NCBI RefSeq assembly: GCF_900163865.1 | Contig: NZ_FUKU01000013.1 | Coordinates: forward strand, 1 to 64,000 | Source of the DNA: Sphingobacterium sp. JB170 | Lineage (GTDB): Bacteria; Bacteroidota; Bacteroidia; Sphingobacteriales; Sphingobacteriaceae | DNA length: 64,000 nucleotides | Direction of reading: 5' to 3' | Shown here: positions 35,963 to 45,507 of the stretch, piece after piece | How the letters are laid out: every line of letters starts with the position of its first letter | How positions within the stretch are numbered: position 1 is the first letter of the stretch | The notes under the pieces: generated by a model | What the model saw: the letters and a program-made list of their open reading frames with translations, nothing else | What the model was told of the DNA's origin: nothing | Database searches by the model: none | Translations under genes and position numbers: made by a program

Positions 35963-37591
35963 CTAGTAATCTGGATTCTGCTCCAAGCTGTTTAAGCTTT
36001 TCTCAATCTCCGCACGCGGGATCGGAAGCCTGTAATGTTGAGTTCTGAAGTCCCGTTCGGCCGATAGTACACTCACCGTATAGGCTTTCTTGCCTCCGGT
36101 CTGTTTGACGATAGTCATTTTCAATAGATCAGCATTTTCTGTCTCCTGGGCAATCATCCAGCGCCGCACATCAAAGAACCGATGCTCCTCGAACGCCAGC
36201 TCGACCATCCGTTCATTGTGTATTCTTGCTCGAAGCTTTTCGCCTGAATCGGTTACTGGGGGCATCTTAACGCTTAATCGGCTCCTTACCAGATTTAGGT
36301 ATTCGCGTGCGATATCTTCATTCCCTAATTCGAACTGGGCTTCTGCATAATTTAACAAAATCTCTGCGTATCGAAAATATATCCACGGATTAGTCGGCCG
36401 CTCGGTGTTGCCTGTCGGAGGGATATCTTCATTGAGAAACTTCTTCAGCGCGTACCCCGTGAGCGAGGCGTTCCAAGGCTGAATCTTACTTTCTGGAGAG
36501 TCTAGTCCACCTTTAAACGTTTCCGTCTGCCGGCCCATCCACATAGACTCATCGTGAAGAATCGTGGCATAAAAACGGGGATCGCGTCCCGAATACGGAT
36601 CGCTTTGATCATATCCCGATTGCGGATTAACCACTAGCGTACCGCCGGGCTGCGCCGTATATGGACGAAGACCCGTAGCCTTCATCTCATAAGCGTTGAC
36701 GAGGTTTTGAGTCGGCCCTTGATAGTTACCCCCATCATCGCCATTCCGCCCATTCTTCCAGTTATAGTCCGTAGCGGTAGATTGCGTAAAATAGCGTGCC
36801 CATATTATTTCATCGTTTGCCTCTAGAAATAGCTCCTGATAATCCGGGTGAAGGGCGTATGCGCCTAACAGCTCACCTGCAGCATCAGCCGCCCTTTGCC
36901 ACTTCGCGCGGTCATTAGAAGGGTTATTCAGCTTGCTTGCTGCATATAGTAGAACGCGAGATTTAAGGGCCCGGCAAGCATCGGCCGATGCCCGTCCCAG
37001 TCCGGCTCCCGATTGCTTCGCGGGTAAAAGCGCAATCGCTTCATCTAATTCTTTCACAATAAATTCTACACAATCGGCATACGAATCACGAGACAACGTA
37101 TAGTCTTCATTCAGCTCATATACTTTTGTGATAAGGGGAACACCTCCATAGCGCCATATTAAATTGGCAAAAACGAATGCCCGTAGAAACTTCATCTCCC
37201 CGACCATCGCACCTTTAGCATCGCCATCAACCGGGGTTTGCTCAATTTTCGAGAAAAACACATTCATATTTCGAATTTGGCGGAACCCGAGCGACCAATA
37301 ATTAACCCGGCCCGAGAGCATCGATATATTGTCAGCGCTCACTTCACCTTTCTGCAAAACAAACATATTGCCATGGTTATGTAAATCATACGATTCATCG
37401 CTTGCCGCAGCAAAGACATCATCTTCATAACCATGCAGGATGGCATTATAGTTAGCATTGACATATAATTGCACTAACGCTGGATCTGTCCAGGTATCAT
37501 CCTCCGAGAGCTTGTCCAATGGCTTTAAATCCAAAGTATCACAGGAGGCAAGCGTTGCGAGAATTAGTAAACTATAGATAATTTTTTTCAT
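35963..37591 (-). CDS. SusD/RagB family lipoprotein of the rhamnose locus
   Basis: 542 residues from the ATG at 37591; an upstream frame to 37669 overlaps SusC and is not used. The lipobox is LASC (Cys at 17). Family features: LDLKPLDKLSEDDTWTDPAL at the N-terminus, FLRAFVFANLIWRYGGVPLI in the TPR-like core, and the C-terminal HNERMVELAFEEHRFFDVRR and LPIPRAEIEKSLNSLEQNP ending DY. It should bind the rhamnose-containing glycan at the cell surface and pass it to SusC. The gap from the SusC stop is 23 bp. Confidence 0.92.
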   Translation of the reverse strand: MKKIIYSLLILATLASCDTLDLKPLDKLSEDDTWTDPALVQLYVNANYNAILHGYEDDVFAAASDESYDLHNHGNMFVLQKGEVSADNISMLSGRVNYWSLGFRQIRNMNVFFSKIEQTPVDGDAKGAMVGEMKFLRAFVFANLIWRYGGVPLITKVYELNEDYTLSRDSYADCVEFIVKELDEAIALLPAKQSGAGLGRASADACRALKSRVLLYAASKLNNPSNDRAKWQRAADAAGELLGAYALHPDYQELFLEANDEIIWARYFTQSTATDYNWKNGRNGDDGGNYQGPTQNLVNAYEMKATGLRPYTAQPGGTLVVNPQSGYDQSDPYSGRDPRFYATILHDESMWMGRQTETFKGGLDSPESKIQPWNASLTGYALKKFLNEDIPPTGNTERPTNPWIYFRYAEILLNYAEAQFELGNEDIAREYLNLVRSRLSVKMPPVTDSGEKLRARIHNERMVELAFEEHRFFDVRRWMIAQETENADLLKMTIVKQTGGKKAYTVSVLSAERDFRTQHYRLPIPRAEIEKSLNSLEQNPDY

Positions 37592-37614
37592 CTTGATTAA
37601 GATTAAACGTAAAG

Positions 37615-40600
37615 TTAAAAGGTCAAATTCACTCCAAAATTCAACACCCGTTGCGGCGGATAGTACCAAAAATCATGCGTCTCGGGATCAAACCCCATGT
37701 CTTTCATACTATCGTAAATCATAAACAGGTTGCTCCCACTGACATTCACGCGGAGCGCCTTGGCTCCAATTGATTCACAGATGTTCAGCGGCAGGTTATA
37801 ACCGATTTCCAAATTCTTCACCCGTAAAAATCCGGCATCTTTTAGCCAATGCGTAGAAGCGTAAGAGGCGTTTGTACTGGTTGTCCATAACGCCGTACTA
37901 CCACGCGGCATCTGGGCATCCACGTTCTGTGGCGACCAGCTGTCTTTAGCGCGCCAATCAAGGAAATTACCGAACGTATGGCTCATTACCGGGAACCAGC
38001 CACCAAAGTATTGTTTCGCATTCTCCTGCCCTTGTAATAGTATAGAAAGCTCAAATCCTTTATACCCCACGCTCGCATTCAAACCAAAGGAGATTTCTGG
38101 CATATTGGTTTGATTAACCCTTATCCTGTCTAGTGAGTTGAGCTCTCCGTCATTGTTTACGTCCTCATAAATCAAATCCCCTGGCCGTGTACCGGGCAAA
38201 CTCGGTGTTGCATCAACCTGCGCTTGATCTCTAAACACACCAAGCGACTTGTATAGTAATGCCGCGCCGTACGGCCGGCCCGTAGCATACTGGTAGGGTT
38301 CGGCAGCAGGCTGCTCATCGGCAAACACCACTTTATTGCGGCTAAAAGAGACGTTACCCGACAGCCGGTATGTTAGTGCATTTATATTATTGGTATGAGA
38401 AAGTATCAGTTCAAAGCCCTTATTGTCGACAATTCCAATATTTTCATCGGGCAAAGTTAATCCGGTATATTCGGGTACCGTAGCATTCCGCTTGGTAAGA
38501 ATATCAGAACGTCGCGATTTGAAATAGTCAAATTCAACACCCAATAAACCGTTCCAGAAATCCGCGTCAAGACCAACATTCCACGTTTTGGCTGTTTCCC
38601 AAGTGATGTATGGGTTTGGCACATTGGTTTGGACAAGTCCAGAAACATCATTGTTACCGATCACATAGTTGCTCCCATATCCATAGGTCATCATATACTG
38701 AAACGGATCGATAGCGTCGTTACCCATCTTCCCGTACGAGCCTCTTATCTTTAAATTGTCTAAAAAGGACCAATCGCTCATAAACGATTCCTCCGATATT
38801 CGCCATCCTAGGGAGACCCCCGGGAAAAATCCAAACCGCTCACCCTTCGGAAATTTTGAAGAACCATCTGCCCTAAAGGTAACTTCCGCCAGGTACTTCT
38901 CGGCATAATTGTAATTTATCCTCGAGAACACATTTTGGCGTGCGTCCTGACCTGAAAAGCCGCCATTGGACTGCTTTGTCTTATCGCTGCTCCCCATATT
39001 TATTTCGGGCAAGCTGATCGATAAAAAGTCACTTCTACCCGCTTGGAGCGTCGAGTTTTTAATTTGTGTTTGCTCGTACCCCACCATCACGCCTAAATTA
39101 TGCTGGCCAAATTGCCGCAGATAATTAATTTTAGACGTTACATAGGTCTGGGTAACCGCATAACTAGTCTGATTCAATCTCGCTAATAATGGGCTCATAC
39201 CAGAGAGTTCTTTGGAATATTCGTCCCCCTGGGTACCACTATGATAAACATAACTCGGGGTCTCGAACACCTTCGTATAAACACCTCCAAAATCATAGCT
39301 ACCGCTACCATCGATTGATAACCCCTCTACTCCGGGTACATCCCATTTAAAAAACAGAGTACTTTGCGCTGTTCTCGTATCTTCTTGCTGATATCCCGCA
39401 TTATCGTTCACCCAGTTATGTACGTTTTCACTTCCCCGGAGTGGCTGCATGTAATCCGTCCCAGGCCAAAACGGTTGCCAATTGGGCTGGTACAAATAGA
39501 TGTGGCTGTTCAGCTCGTTGTTACTTCGGAAAGGATAATGCCGATCGTCGATACGTCCTGACACATTTAAACCAACACTAAGATTGTCGGTGACTTCCAC
39601 GTCCACATTGGAACGTAAGTTATATGAACTGAATTTGGTCGTACCGTCATTATATTGCCCGGACTGCGAAAGCTGCCCGAAGGAAAAGTAATATTTGGAA
39701 CGATCGCCCCCACCCGAAACCGATACATTTCCGCGATGCTGCGGCGCTCCCGATCGCACTAAATACGAATACCAGTCCGTATCGGGGTAATCCGGGTCAC
39801 TACCATCTTTATATTTTTGCAATTCCTGCTCGGAGTGTAGCGGTTCGCGTCCTTCGTCAACCTCGATGTTATTTGATATTTGCGCAAAGGTATAGGCATC
39901 CGCCATTTTAGGATTCCTGGTCGGTTGACTGAAGCCTTGATTAAACGAAAAATCTATAGTCGGCTTTCCAGACTTACCTCGTTTGGTTGTGATGAGTATC
40001 ACGCCGTTCGCAGCACGCGACCCGTAGATCGCCGCCGAGGCGTCTTTCAGCACAGATATCGTTTCAATATCATTCGGGTTTATTTGCCCTATCCCGCCGC
40101 GCTCTATCCCATCGACGATAACTAGCGGGCTTGTTGCGCCGGTTGTTCCTCGCCCTCTAATCATAATCGAAGGGTCATCCCTGCCTGGTTCTCCGCTGCG
40201 ACTATTGATAGTCACCCCTGGCAAACGTCCTGCGAGCGACTGGGCAACGTTTGCCGCGGGGCTTTTAACCACCTCGTCCCCCTTTACCGAAACCACGGAA
40301 CCCGTTAAAGTTGCCTTTTTCTGCGTTCCATAACCAACCACGACGACTTCATCGAGCCCTTGCAGATCCGCCATCAACGTTATCTCAAAAGTGTCCTTAT
40401 CCCCCACTTCAATCTCTTGTGCAATGAAGCCCGTATAGGAAACCCGTATAACGGCGCTTTCCTCAACTTCTAGCGAAAAATGTCCATCGGCGCCCGTCAT
40501 GATCGCGCTCTGCGTACCTTGTTCTAAAATAGTTGCCCCTACAATCGGAGCTCCCTGTTCGTCTATCACCACGCCAGTGATCACACGTTTGGTTTGAAAA

Positions 40601-40764
40601 TTAATATCGTTTAGCTTGGAGGAGATACTATAATCAGTAGCCTTAGCAGAAAGTGTAATCCCTGCGTAGAAGACCAGCATGACACTTAGCATTGTCATAT
40701 TTAACGTCTTGACTTTCCTGTACCTCCCGAGCACAGGGAAAATTCGACGGTTTCCTTTTTTCAT
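37615..40764 (-). CDS. SusC/RagA TonB-linked receptor of the rhamnose locus
   Basis: 1049 residues without an STN domain, unlike the SusC at 17086, so it is not expected to signal to FecR. After the signal segment (about residues 20-40) come the carboxypeptidase-like domain (VITGVVIDEQGAPIVGATI), the plug (VVVGYGTQKKATLTGSV, LAGRLPGVTINSRSGEPG, ISVLKDASAAIYGSRAANGV) and the barrel ending VLNFGVNLTF. It is the first gene of the operon SusC-SusD-GH106-isomerase. The promoter with its two-part operator is at 40966-41032, giving a 5' leader of about 200 nt. Confidence 0.93.
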   Translation of the reverse strand: MKKGNRRIFPVLGRYRKVKTLNMTMLSVMLVFYAGITLSAKATDYSISSKLNDINFQTKRVITGVVIDEQGAPIVGATILEQGTQSAIMTGADGHFSLEVEESAVIRVSYTGFIAQEIEVGDKDTFEITLMADLQGLDEVVVVGYGTQKKATLTGSVVSVKGDEVVKSPAANVAQSLAGRLPGVTINSRSGEPGRDDPSIMIRGRGTTGATSPLVIVDGIERGGIGQINPNDIETISVLKDASAAIYGSRAANGVILITTKRGKSGKPTIDFSFNQGFSQPTRNPKMADAYTFAQISNNIEVDEGREPLHSEQELQKYKDGSDPDYPDTDWYSYLVRSGAPQHRGNVSVSGGGDRSKYYFSFGQLSQSGQYNDGTTKFSSYNLRSNVDVEVTDNLSVGLNVSGRIDDRHYPFRSNNELNSHIYLYQPNWQPFWPGTDYMQPLRGSENVHNWVNDNAGYQQEDTRTAQSTLFFKWDVPGVEGLSIDGSGSYDFGGVYTKVFETPSYVYHSGTQGDEYSKELSGMSPLLARLNQTSYAVTQTYVTSKINYLRQFGQHNLGVMVGYEQTQIKNSTLQAGRSDFLSISLPEINMGSSDKTKQSNGGFSGQDARQNVFSRINYNYAEKYLAEVTFRADGSSKFPKGERFGFFPGVSLGWRISEESFMSDWSFLDNLKIRGSYGKMGNDAIDPFQYMMTYGYGSNYVIGNNDVSGLVQTNVPNPYITWETAKTWNVGLDADFWNGLLGVEFDYFKSRRSDILTKRNATVPEYTGLTLPDENIGIVDNKGFELILSHTNNINALTYRLSGNVSFSRNKVVFADEQPAAEPYQYATGRPYGAALLYKSLGVFRDQAQVDATPSLPGTRPGDLIYEDVNNDGELNSLDRIRVNQTNMPEISFGLNASVGYKGFELSILLQGQENAKQYFGGWFPVMSHTFGNFLDWRAKDSWSPQNVDAQMPRGSTALWTTSTNASYASTHWLKDAGFLRVKNLEIGYNLPLNICESIGAKALRVNVSGSNLFMIYDSMKDMGFDPETHDFWYYPPQRVLNFGVNLTF

Positions 40765-40965
40765 AATTTGTGATTAGTTTAAATGGTCCAATAAGTTTCC
40801 TAATAATTGGCGGATCAAACCGATTAGTCGGAAAAAACATCAAGTGAAGAAATCAGTAAAAAAAAATACCCATATATTTAGTTAGCATTATTACTCGCGT
40901 TAAAAAGTAGGCGGTACCCTATTAGGCATTATCTTGGTATTAGACACCGCGATTCTTACGTTAAT

Positions 40966-41032
40966 CAAAAGTACATCTGATCTGATCCACTTAAAATGCA
41001 GATAATGATATTTCATTTGAACTTTTTGATAT
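40966..41032 (-). promoter_or_regulatory. PUL promoter with two-part operator (copy 2)
   Basis: Minus-strand -7 box TACTTTTG (40973-40966). Box B CATTTTAAGTG (40998-40988) ends 14 bp from it, and box A ATATCAAAAAGTTCAAA (41032-41016) lies 17 bp further upstream. Box B is identical and box A differs by one base from the PhyH promoter copy at 30772-30815. The A-B spacing is 17 against 16 there. In both, AAGT(G/T) cores repeat in direct orientation about three helical turns apart, as AraC-family sites often do. Confidence 0.7.
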
Positions 41033-41533
41033 CACGAGTGATCACCACTTTATAGTTCGAAGGGAGGCGTACACCCAAGCAAAGGTGACGCAGATGTTAT
41101 TTGGCTACCCAGAAGTAGCAATAAAATCATTCCGCCAGCGCCAGCTCTCATCGTCTGTTTTGCTAAATAACCAACAGAAAAATCCTCCCACGAAACCACA
41201 ATTTATCCAGCGTGAACTCCAATGGGTCTAGATCATAGATTTCCTTCACATTAAATCGGATCAGCTCTAGGAAATTAACATCTCATCTCTTACAATGACG
41301 AAGACGCTAGATTCGGAGAAGCGCGGTATCCTAACCACTCAAACGTACTTAAATCAGCCGCTGAAATTATTCCCAAGGGACAAAAAAGAAGTCTACTTGC
41401 CACATGAGCACATTTTCGTCGTTCCTCGATGAATACAAGCGTGTTTTTTAGTGTCTACTCTCGGGTAATAAGTTCCCAAAAAAACAATTACCTTTGTCTT
41501 ACTGTTTGTTAAAGAACAGCATTAAAACAATAC
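41033..41533. other. Divergent upstream region of HflX
   Basis: About 500 bp with no gene. A plus-strand -7 box TACCTTTG at 41489-41496 lies 37 bp before the HflX start and is the likely HflX promoter. A sequence near 41325-41345 resembles the D-arm of a tRNA on the minus strand but cannot complete the cloverleaf (see the rejected list). Otherwise nothing is recognised. Confidence 0.5.
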
Positions 41534-42724
41534 ATGGCAGTACCAAAAATTTACGACACGGAGGTAAGACGCGAAACAGCAATCCTTGTTTCGGTAATCA
41601 CTCCAGAAAATACAGAAACTAAAGCAAAAGAGTACCTCGAGGAACTCAAATTCTTGGTGGAAACCGCAGGAGGAGTCACTAAGGGAGTTTTTACGCAGAA
41701 ACTCGCTTACCCAGACCGCACGACGTTCATCGGTAGTGGTAAACTGGAAGAGATAAAACAACACGTCATTGCTGAGGATATCGACATTGTGGTTTTTGAC
41801 GACGAACTCTCCCCTTCCCAGCTACGGAATGTGGAGAACGAGTTACAGGTTAAGATACTCGACAGATCTAACCTGATCCTTGATATCTTCGCTAAGCACG
41901 CCAAGACAGCTCAGGCAAAAACACAGGTTGAGCTCGCTCAATTGCAATATTTGCTTCCTCGTTTAACACGCATGTGGACTCACCTTGAGCGTCAGCGCGG
42001 TGGTATCGGTATGCGCGGACCAGGGGAAAGTCAGATAGAGTCCGATAGGCGGATGATTTTAAACAAGATCTCTGTCCTAAAAGAACGCTTAAGAACAATT
42101 GATAGACAAAACGAAACGCAGCGTAAAAACCGCGGAGAACTCATCCGTACAGCGCTCGTTGGTTATACGAATGTGGGTAAGTCAACGATCATGAACCTGA
42201 TTTCTAAATCAGATGTCCTAATCGAGAACAAGCTCTTCGCGACGCTCGATACAACCGTGCGCAAGGTCGTAATTGACAACCTACCGTTCCTCATGTCAGA
42301 TACCGTTGGGTTCATCAGAAAGCTTCCTCACCACTTGGTGGAATGTTTCAAATCCACCCTTGATGAAGTTCGTGAAGCCGACATTCTGATCCATGTGGTT
42401 GATATTTCGCACCCCAATTTTGAAGATCATATTCACGCAGTAAACGAAACACTAAAGGAGCTTGGCGCCTTAGACAAACCTATAGTAACCGTGTTTAATA
42501 AGATTGATGCCTATAAGCCACCTGTCTCGGAAGATGAAAACGGGGAAGAGATCAAAGTCACGCTAGCGGATTTTAGAAGCTCTTGGATGGCAAAAAATGC
42601 GGATCCAGCAATATTTATCTCTGCCACCGACAAAGTGAATGTGGAAGAATTCCGCGAAAAGCTGTACGAGATCGTAAAAGAACGGCACATTCAGCGTTAT
42701 CCCTACAATAATCTGTTGTATTAG
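41534..42724 (+). CDS. hflX: GTPase HflX
   Basis: 396 residues. The N-terminal HflX domain (about residues 15-190) includes FVETAGGVTKG-type strands, VVFDDELSPSQLRNVE and the glycine-rich linker GGIGMRGPGESQIESDRR. The G domain has G1 GYTNVGKST (about 207), G2 near TLDTTVR, G3 DTVGF, and G4 NKID. HflX binds the 50S subunit and splits stalled or heat-damaged 70S ribosomes. It stands alone behind a TAnnTTTG promoter. Nothing unusual in length or motifs. Confidence 0.95.
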   Translation: MAVPKIYDTEVRRETAILVSVITPENTETKAKEYLEELKFLVETAGGVTKGVFTQKLAYPDRTTFIGSGKLEEIKQHVIAEDIDIVVFDDELSPSQLRNVENELQVKILDRSNLILDIFAKHAKTAQAKTQVELAQLQYLLPRLTRMWTHLERQRGGIGMRGPGESQIESDRRMILNKISVLKERLRTIDRQNETQRKNRGELIRTALVGYTNVGKSTIMNLISKSDVLIENKLFATLDTTVRKVVIDNLPFLMSDTVGFIRKLPHHLVECFKSTLDEVREADILIHVVDISHPNFEDHIHAVNETLKELGALDKPIVTVFNKIDAYKPPVSEDENGEEIKVTLADFRSSWMAKNADPAIFISATDKVNVEEFREKLYEIVKERHIQRYPYNNLLY

Positions 42725-43113
42725 CAACGTACGTATACTGTGCGCTCGAAAAAGCTCAACAAGAAAACCGCACAATTTTCCGCTGCGTCTTTCAGGAGTA
42801 TAACGCACTAGCAATTTAGAGACGGATTCCCATTGGGTTAAATTAGAATAGATTAAGGTGAAGGAAATAGCCTACTGACGAATAGAGCCGTTGATAGGGT
42901 TGACTTGGCGGTCTCCGCGCAAGAACGCATGCGCACATTATCCGGACTATCTTCGATTAACGACGATTTCTATCTTTTACGGTGAGGGGTCAAAATAAAC
43001 ATCGCAAAAATTGCGGCGAATAATCCATTTATTTACCGCACAAAAGTTTAGTGAGTGGTCAAGTAAATCATTCCATTGCCATGGGACATTCCACACGCGC
43101 TATTCGAATGGAC
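42725..43113. other. Intergenic stretch between HflX and RecG
   Basis: 389 bp between two convergent genes. No ORF, hairpin with a T run or repeat of note is seen. Confidence 0.4.
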
Positions 43114-45219
43114 TTAAGAAATTTTATCCCATGAAATTCCGGGACTCTTTTGGTTAAGGTAGTCTGTTAGCATTTGATTCTTCGGTAGGCTGAGGTTCGG
43201 ATCCTCCTGAAATATCGCAATAACACGGTTTCGCGCCTCATTCAAGACGGCCTGATCGGTCGCCAGATTGGCTATTTTCATCTCTAAAATCCCCGACTGC
43301 TGGGTGCCCGAAAGATCTCCCGGCCCACGCAGTTGCAGGTCCACTTCGGAGATCTCAAAACCGTCCGAGGTGCGCACCATAGTATCAAGGCGGGTTCTTC
43401 CTTCTTTTGACAACTTGTTTCCCGACATCAAAACGCAGTAGGACTGCTCTGCGCCACGGCCTACCCTGCCGCGCAACTGGTGAAGCTGCGAGAGACCGAA
43501 ACGTTCCGAATTTTCTATCACCATCACCGAAGCATTAGGCACGTTCACCCCTACCTCAATAACGGTCGTTGCCACCATAATCTGCGTCTGTCCTTTCACA
43601 AAGCGCTGCATCTCGAAATCCTTTTCCTTGACGGTCATCTTCCCGTGAACAATGCTTATTTGGTAGGTAGGCATCGGGAATTCACGCTGCAAATTTTCAA
43701 GCCCCGCCTCCAGGTAGAGTAAATCGAGCTTCTCGCTCTCTTTGATCAGCGGAAAAACGACGTATATCTGCCGTCCCTTAGCAATCTCCTGCCGCATGAA
43801 ACCAAAAACACGTAAACGCTGGTTTTCAAAAAAATGTACCGTCTTAATAGGCTTACGCCCGGCGGGAAGCTCATCGATAACCGAGATATCAAGATCACCA
43901 TACATCGTCATCGCCAGCGTCCTGGGGATTGGAGTAGCCGTCATCACCAGCATATGCGGAGGAACGACATTCTTTCGCCACAGCTTTGCCCGCTGCTCCA
44001 CACCGAAGCGGTGCTGCTCATCGATCACCACAAAGCCTATATTTTTGAACTTTACTTTGTCTTCGATCAGCGCATGGGTACCAATTAAAATGTCCAAGCT
44101 TCCTTCCTCGAGCTCCTGATGGATAACGCGCCGCTTCCTGGTGGGGGTTGACCCCGTAAGCAAGCTAACCCGCGCGATGCCCTCGCCCAGCAAAGCAGTA
44201 ATTCCCGCATAATGCTGCTGAGCCAGAATTTCTGTTGGCGCCATCATGCATGCCTGATAACCGTTATCGATAGCGATCAACATGCTTAATAGAGCGACTA
44301 CGGTTTTACCCGAGCCTACGTCCCCCTGCACAAGGCGGTTCATTTGCGCGCCGGTATTCGTATCACTTCTAATTTCTTTGACCACGCGCTTTTGGGCCCC
44401 TGTGAGCGGGAAAGGCAATCGTTCATTAAAAAAGGTATTGAACCGCTCGCCTACCGCGCGAAAACGGTGCCCCTTGTATTTTAGGGTGTTTAGCTGCTTA
44501 TTGCGAAGAAGTCGCAATTGAATAAAGAACAGCTCTTCAAACTTTAGCCGCCGCACGGCTGCGTTTAACTCCTCGCTATTTTGCGGAAAATGGATAGCAA
44601 GCAGCGCTTTGGGGTAACTCAAAAGTTTATGCTCGGTAATTATCGCAGCCGGCAGCGCATCGCCAAGCGCGCGGTATACCGTCTCCAGAGCCGTCTGCTG
44701 CAACTTTTGGATCCCTTTGCTATCCAGATTAAATTTTTTAAGCTTCTCGGTCGAGGAGTACACAGGCTGCATCGTCTGGTTGCCGACTTTCTTTTCGCCC
44801 GAATTCAAAAGCTCCATCTCGGGATGGGTGACCGATAGCTGCCCATTAAACTCGTTAGGCTTTCCGTACATCACATACACCGCTCCGACCTGCAGGTTCT
44901 TTTTGAGCCAGGTTAAGCTCTGAAACCAGACCAGCTCAATGCTGCCGGTCTCATCACGAAACTGCCCTACAAGGCGCTTTGCTCGTTTCTCTCCTTTCTC
45001 CTGCAGACCGGTAAGGCGCCCCAAAACCTGAGCGCCGATCATGGCCGTGTGAATCGTATTTATTTTGTGGAACTCCGTGCGGTCGATATAACGAAACGGA
45101 TAGTACTGCAATAGATCGCCAATAGTAAAAATCCGCAGCTCCTTTTTGAGCACATCGGCCTTCTGGGGGCCTACGCCCCGAAGATATTCTATTGGTGTTA
45201 TTACAGATAATTCAGCCAT
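43114..45219 (-). CDS. recG: ATP-dependent DNA helicase RecG
   Basis: 701 residues, full length. The N-terminal wedge/OB domain (about 1-180) includes IEYLRGVGPQKADVLKKELR. The helicase core has motif I GDVGSGKT (about 290), motif II VIDEQHRFGVEQR (the DEQH variant), motif III TATPIPRTLAM, motif V/VI VATTVIEVGVNVPNA and QLRGRVGRGAEQSYC, and the TRG segment near GDLSGTQQSG. It remodels stalled forks and branched recombination intermediates. It is monocistronic; the ATG at 45219 is used. Confidence 0.96.
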   Translation of the reverse strand: MAELSVITPIEYLRGVGPQKADVLKKELRIFTIGDLLQYYPFRYIDRTEFHKINTIHTAMIGAQVLGRLTGLQEKGEKRAKRLVGQFRDETGSIELVWFQSLTWLKKNLQVGAVYVMYGKPNEFNGQLSVTHPEMELLNSGEKKVGNQTMQPVYSSTEKLKKFNLDSKGIQKLQQTALETVYRALGDALPAAIITEHKLLSYPKALLAIHFPQNSEELNAAVRRLKFEELFFIQLRLLRNKQLNTLKYKGHRFRAVGERFNTFFNERLPFPLTGAQKRVVKEIRSDTNTGAQMNRLVQGDVGSGKTVVALLSMLIAIDNGYQACMMAPTEILAQQHYAGITALLGEGIARVSLLTGSTPTRKRRVIHQELEEGSLDILIGTHALIEDKVKFKNIGFVVIDEQHRFGVEQRAKLWRKNVVPPHMLVMTATPIPRTLAMTMYGDLDISVIDELPAGRKPIKTVHFFENQRLRVFGFMRQEIAKGRQIYVVFPLIKESEKLDLLYLEAGLENLQREFPMPTYQISIVHGKMTVKEKDFEMQRFVKGQTQIMVATTVIEVGVNVPNASVMVIENSERFGLSQLHQLRGRVGRGAEQSYCVLMSGNKLSKEGRTRLDTMVRTSDGFEISEVDLQLRGPGDLSGTQQSGILEMKIANLATDQAVLNEARNRVIAIFQEDPNLSLPKNQMLTDYLNQKSPGISWDKIS

Positions 45220-45302
45220 TTTTCTCTTTCGCTGACTAAAATAACAAATTTATAAGAAGTAGTGTAAAACCAGTTCTTCGTTTGCGTGGATTGGATGTAA
45301 AC

Positions 45303-45316
45303 TACGACTAGTCGTA
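45303..45316. repeat. 14-bp perfect palindrome
   Basis: TACGACTAGTCGTA lies between RecG and the siderophore operon. No loop, so a protein site or part of the neighbouring element remnant is more likely than a terminator. Confidence 0.35.
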
Positions 45317-45356
45317 AGTACCATACTTCTTTTGCACATTTGGCTTATCAGGATAA

Positions 45357-45507
45357 GACGTAAACACCCTCGTAAGGGGCTTTCAAGTAAACGAGTGGAG
45401 CGAAGTTAAGACGTCTACCAACTCGAAGGAAGGATTTGCTATGACGCTAGAAGCCCAACCCATCAGCTTGGCTGTGGGGGGGAGTCGTCCACTAGCGCCT
45501 CTGTGCC
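45357..45507 (+). mobile_element. Possible IS200/IS605-type tnpB tail or right-end remnant
   Basis: A plus-strand frame from 45357 reads GFQVNEWSEVKTSTNSKEG, then FAMTLEAQPISLAVGG, like the poorly conserved tail of IS605-type TnpB proteins. The end overlaps an imperfect palindrome (CCCAACCC at 45453-45460 and GTGGGGGGG near 45474-45482) of the type that forms right-end hairpins in these elements. No TnpA, zinc-finger or RuvC motif is present. Family assignment is tentative. Confidence 0.3.

Noticed and set aside
41320..41350. tRNA-like sequence on the minus strand (GTGGTTAGGATACCGC resembles a D-arm and anticodon stem)
   Set aside because: The anticodon stem pairs over only four bases, and no T-arm (GTTCGAAT-type) or acceptor stem can be placed on the 3' side. 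A chance or relic sequence at best.
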